From the NCBI GenBank assembly GCA_009911195.1, contig QXWV01000098.1:49490-113489 (forward strand): a stretch of 64,000 nucleotides of DNA. Direction: 5' to 3'. Below, one piece after another: positions 61,963 through 64,000 of this stretch. The DNA is from Lachnospiraceae bacterium (lineage in GTDB: Bacteria; Bacillota; Clostridia; Lachnospirales; Lachnospiraceae). Both the position numbers and the translations under genes were made by a program. The notes beneath the pieces were generated by a model. It was not told the origin of the DNA, did no database searches, and worked only from the letters and a program-made list of their open reading frames with translations. Position 1 is the first letter of the stretch. Each line of letters starts with the position of its first letter.

Positions 61963-62883
61963 GTGGCAGTATTCCGGGTGGAGAAAAACAGGGGCTACAC
62001 GGTTATGTCAAACCACCACCTACGCAACCCCGACTTGACCCTAAAGGCTAAAGGGCTGCTTTCCCAAATGTTGTCCCTGCCGGAAAATTGGGACTACACC
62101 CTAAAGGGCTTATCCAGTATCAACAAAGAAAGCATTGACGCAATCCGTACCGCCGTATGGGAACTGGAAAAAGCCGGGTACATCACACGCAGGCAGGGAC
62201 GGGACGGAAAAGGCAAAATGGCAGCCATAGAGTACACCATTTACGAGCAGCCACAGCCGCCGCAGTTGGAAAATCCAACCACGGATAACCCGGTGTTGGA
62301 AAATCCAATGTCGGATAACCCGACAACGGAAAACCCGGTATCGGAAAATCCAACGCAATTAAATAAAGAACTATCAAGTAAAGAATTATCAAATACAGAT
62401 TTATTAAATAACCATTCCATTCCTATCCTTTCCAGACAGAAAGCGGCACAGCCGCAGGAACGGAAAGGAAACGGGTACATCAACATGGACGCAGTACGGG
62501 CTTATGAGGAAGTCATAAAGGACAATATCGAATACGCCTATCTGGTACAGGACAGCAACATTGACCGGGGTATGCTTGACGAGATTGTTTCCCTCATGCT
62601 TGAAACCGTCTGCACCCGCCGCAAGGTAATACGCATTGCCGGGGACGACTACCCCGCCGAGCTTGTGAAGTCTAAGTTTATGAAACTTAACAACAGCCAT
62701 ATCCAGTTTGTGATTGACTGTATGCACCAGAACACCACCAAGATACGCAACATCAAGAAATACCTGCTTGCGGTTCTTTTCAACGCACCAAACACCATTG
62801 ACAGCTATTACACCGCCCTTGTCGCTCACGATATGGCAAGCGGCGTATTTTTATCACAGGAAAGGGAGGACGATATTTTATGA
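61963..62883 (+). CDS. Helix-turn-helix DUF6017-type protein of conjugative elements (replication initiator-like)
   Basis: 306 residues. The N-terminal winged helix reads VFRVEKNRGYTVMSNHHLRN, LKAKGLLSQMLSLPENWDYTL and GKGKMAAIEYTIYE. A Pro/Asn-rich repetitive linker follows (units of about ENPxxDNP, roughly residues 100-135), then a helical DUF6017-like C-terminus (NIDRGMLDEIVSLMLETVCT, KYLLAVLFNAPNTIDSYYTA). It is the usual first gene of Tn1549-like elements and resembles plasmid replication initiators. GTG 61963 has GGGAG eight bases upstream; the frame opens at 61894. Confidence 0.88.
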   Translation: MAVFRVEKNRGYTVMSNHHLRNPDLTLKAKGLLSQMLSLPENWDYTLKGLSSINKESIDAIRTAVWELEKAGYITRRQGRDGKGKMAAIEYTIYEQPQPPQLENPTTDNPVLENPMSDNPTTENPVSENPTQLNKELSSKELSNTDLLNNHSIPILSRQKAAQPQERKGNGYINMDAVRAYEEVIKDNIEYAYLVQDSNIDRGMLDEIVSLMLETVCTRRKVIRIAGDDYPAELVKSKFMKLNNSHIQFVIDCMHQNTTKIRNIKKYLLAVLFNAPNTIDSYYTALVAHDMASGVFLSQEREDDIL

Positions 62884-63116
62884 TTATCAAACAAGGCGCA
62901 CTTATTTATGACAAAGTAAGCGGACGCTATGATGTTCGTTCCGGGCTTGATGAATATTACGGGGGGTTGCATTGCGGGCAGACCTTTGAAGTCTTTGACG
63001 GCGAACAGTGGCAGCCGACCCGCATTGAAATGAACCTGCACCAAAAATGGTATTTAGTCGGTATCAATACGGACGTACTGGACGGATTGCAGGTAAGGAG
63101 CAAAATCCGCAGATAA
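62880..63116 (+). CDS. DUF5348 domain-containing protein
   Basis: 78 residues, small acidic/aromatic protein (GRYDVRSGLDEYYGGLHCGQ, WQPTRIEMNLHQKWYLVGI). It resembles the DUF5348 proteins found in the left arm of Firmicute conjugative elements. Function unknown. The ATG overlaps the stop of the preceding gene (ATGA), so translation is coupled. Confidence 0.85.
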   Translation: MIIKQGALIYDKVSGRYDVRSGLDEYYGGLHCGQTFEVFDGEQWQPTRIEMNLHQKWYLVGINTDVLDGLQVRSKIRR

Positions 63117-63162
63117 AGGCGGCTGCCCCGCACTGACCCAAGAAAGGAGGGATTGACCGCCC

Positions 63163-63639
63163 ATGCAGGAACAAATCAACGAAAAGACCGTTGCTATCTC
63201 AATCAAGACGGCAAGGCTGACCGCCGAAGTCTTACAGAAAGCCATGAAAAAGCTGCTTGACGCAAGGAAGCACAAAGCACCAAAGGAATACAAGGGAAAA
63301 CAGACCCTAAAGCACCTAATGAAGCAGAACACGGGCGTTTCCAGTATGGAAATCACGGATGCTAACATAAAAGCATTTGAACCCGTTGCCAAGAAATACG
63401 GGATAGATTACAGCCTAAAGAAAGTCAAGGGCGAAGAACCGCCCCGGTATCTTGTCTTTTTCAAAGGGCGGGACGTGGACGTTATGACGGAAGCCTTTAA
63501 GGAGTTTGCCGCCAAGAAATTAAGCCGGGAGAAAAAGCCGTCAATCCGAAAGGCGTTAGCCGCCTTTAAGGAAAAAGCAAAGCAGAGAAATGCGAACCGG
63601 GAGAAAGTAAAAAACAAGGACAGGGGGCGTGACAGATGA
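63163..63639 (+). CDS. PcfB family conjugation protein
   Basis: 158 residues, highly basic C-terminus. PcfB/DUF3801 pattern: KTARLTAEVLQKAMKKLLDA at the start, LKHLMKQNTGVSSMEITD in the middle, YLVFFKGRDVDVMTEAFKEF later. It is thought to act with the relaxosome and coupling protein during DNA transfer. AAAGGAGG upstream of the ATG; it overlaps the VirD4 start by four bases. Confidence 0.92.
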   Translation: MQEQINEKTVAISIKTARLTAEVLQKAMKKLLDARKHKAPKEYKGKQTLKHLMKQNTGVSSMEITDANIKAFEPVAKKYGIDYSLKKVKGEEPPRYLVFFKGRDVDVMTEAFKEFAAKKLSREKKPSIRKALAAFKEKAKQRNANREKVKNKDRGRDR

Positions 63640-63941
63640 AACCGAACATCAAAAAGCTGCTTATCCTCAATACGCCGTACCTGCTCTTTGTATGGCTCTT
63701 TATGAAGATTGGCGAAGCGTTCCGGCTCTCTCCGGGGGCTGACTTCTCCGGGAAGCTCCTACACATCATGGAGGGCGTGACCGCCGCCTTTGAAAGCCCC
63801 ATGCCGAGCCTTAACGGGCAGGATTTTCTTATCGGCGTTGCCGGGGCGGTTATTATGCGGATTGCCGTCTACATGAAAGGCAAGAACGCCAAGAAGTACC
63901 GCAAGGGCGTTGAATATGGCTCTGCAAGGTGGAGTGCATAA
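63636..63941 (+). pseudogene. VirD4/TraG-type coupling protein, N-terminal fragment (interrupted)
   Basis: 101 residues: two membrane segments (LLILNTPYLLFVWLFMKI and QDFLIGVAGAVIMRIAVYM), then KNAKKYRKGVEYGSARW, which matches the N-terminus of VirD4-CD1115 coupling ATPases. The family continues after GSARW with the Walker A domain, but here the reading frame gives Ser-Ala-stop, and a new ribosome site (AGGAGG) and ATG at 63987 follow. The sequence after about 63932 is therefore foreign to the gene, probably an inserted element whose remainder lies outside the window. Confidence 0.75.
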
Positions 63942-63986
63942 TCTTAACTGTAAGCAACACCTATATTGACGCAGGAGGATATGCAC

Positions 63987-64000
63987 ATGAATGATTACAG
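63987..64000 (+). CDS. Start of a new gene cut by the window edge
   Basis: AGGAGG at about 63972, nine or so bases before ATG 63987, opens a frame beginning Met-Asn-Asp-Tyr. Too short to identify. Its position inside the interrupted VirD4 gene suggests it belongs to the inserting element. Confidence 0.4.

Noticed and set aside
63932..63960. Group II intron 5' end at the VirD4 break
   Set aside because: The sequence after the break (GTGCATAATC) fits the GTGYG consensus poorly and no intron domains or reverse transcriptase are visible within the window; kept only as one possibility.

Overview
The window looks like a chromosomal segment of a gut-type Lachnospiraceae (Clostridia, Firmicutes). 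The reasons are the rpsF-ssb-rpsR block, Gram-positive ribosome binding sites with frequent GTG/TTG starts, the density of sugar ABC/PTS operons without their own ATPases, BceRS/BceAB-type modules, and a Tn1549-like conjugative element entering at the right edge. No tRNA, rRNA or CRISPR array was seen. Nearly all genes are on the minus strand; the exceptions are a regulator/pgmB block, one large putative glycosidase, one two-component system and the conjugative element.

Layout. (1) 1-6782 (-): CUT1 ABC importer (two permeases, DUF3502-type binding lipoprotein), GH3 glycosidase, NTF2/SnoaL-like protein and a metallo-beta-lactamase-fold hydrolase. It is divergent from 7276-9839 (+): DeoR regulator, AraC regulator, beta-phosphoglucomutase. 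(2) 9976-14391 (-): rpsR, ssb, rpsF, DUF951, sirtuin, YdcF-like protein, a decayed Rpn-type nuclease/transposase remnant and a Cof-type HAD phosphatase. (3) 14567-22949 (-): a sugar-sensing set of membrane-anchored sugar-binding protein, histidine kinase, NarL-type regulator and a second binding protein, followed by a ChvE/MmsAB-like monosaccharide importer whose permease is frameshifted. (4) 23133-28149 (-): BceRS two-component system and BceAB-type ABC transporter with a recognisable operator. (5) 28170-39157 (-): CUT1 importer, DapA-family aldolase, enolase-superfamily sugar-acid dehydratase, SDR dehydrogenase, GH4, clan GH-A glycosidase, SMP-30 lactonase and IclR regulator. Together these look like a complete non-phosphorylative oxidative sugar pathway. 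A divergent 796-residue putative six-hairpin glycosidase lies at 39604-41994. (6) 42108-48625 (-): UlaABC-type PTS, NanE epimerase, two SIS-domain paralogues and a PRD antiterminator. (7) 48914-61815: four further regulatory or export modules, namely an OmpR/HK pair, a GHKL/LytTR pair, an RR/HK plus FtsX-type ABC transporter, and an XRE/DUF3796 pair, then an ABC-2 exporter whose ATPase gene is cut off. (8) 61816-64000 (+): left part of a conjugative element (DUF6017 initiator-like protein, DUF5348, PcfB, interrupted VirD4).

The most interesting signals are non-coding. A leader element recurs before several genes. It is a 10-bp hairpin whose loop is complementary to a segment just upstream of the Shine-Dalgarno, and the pairing is kept in diverged copies. 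A second structured interspersed element sits as a possible attenuator before the 796-residue protein. Three exact-period 40-bp tandem repeats between two permease genes each carry a ribosome binding site and a four-codon ORF. Matched candidate operators were found for three response regulators and for one XRE repressor.
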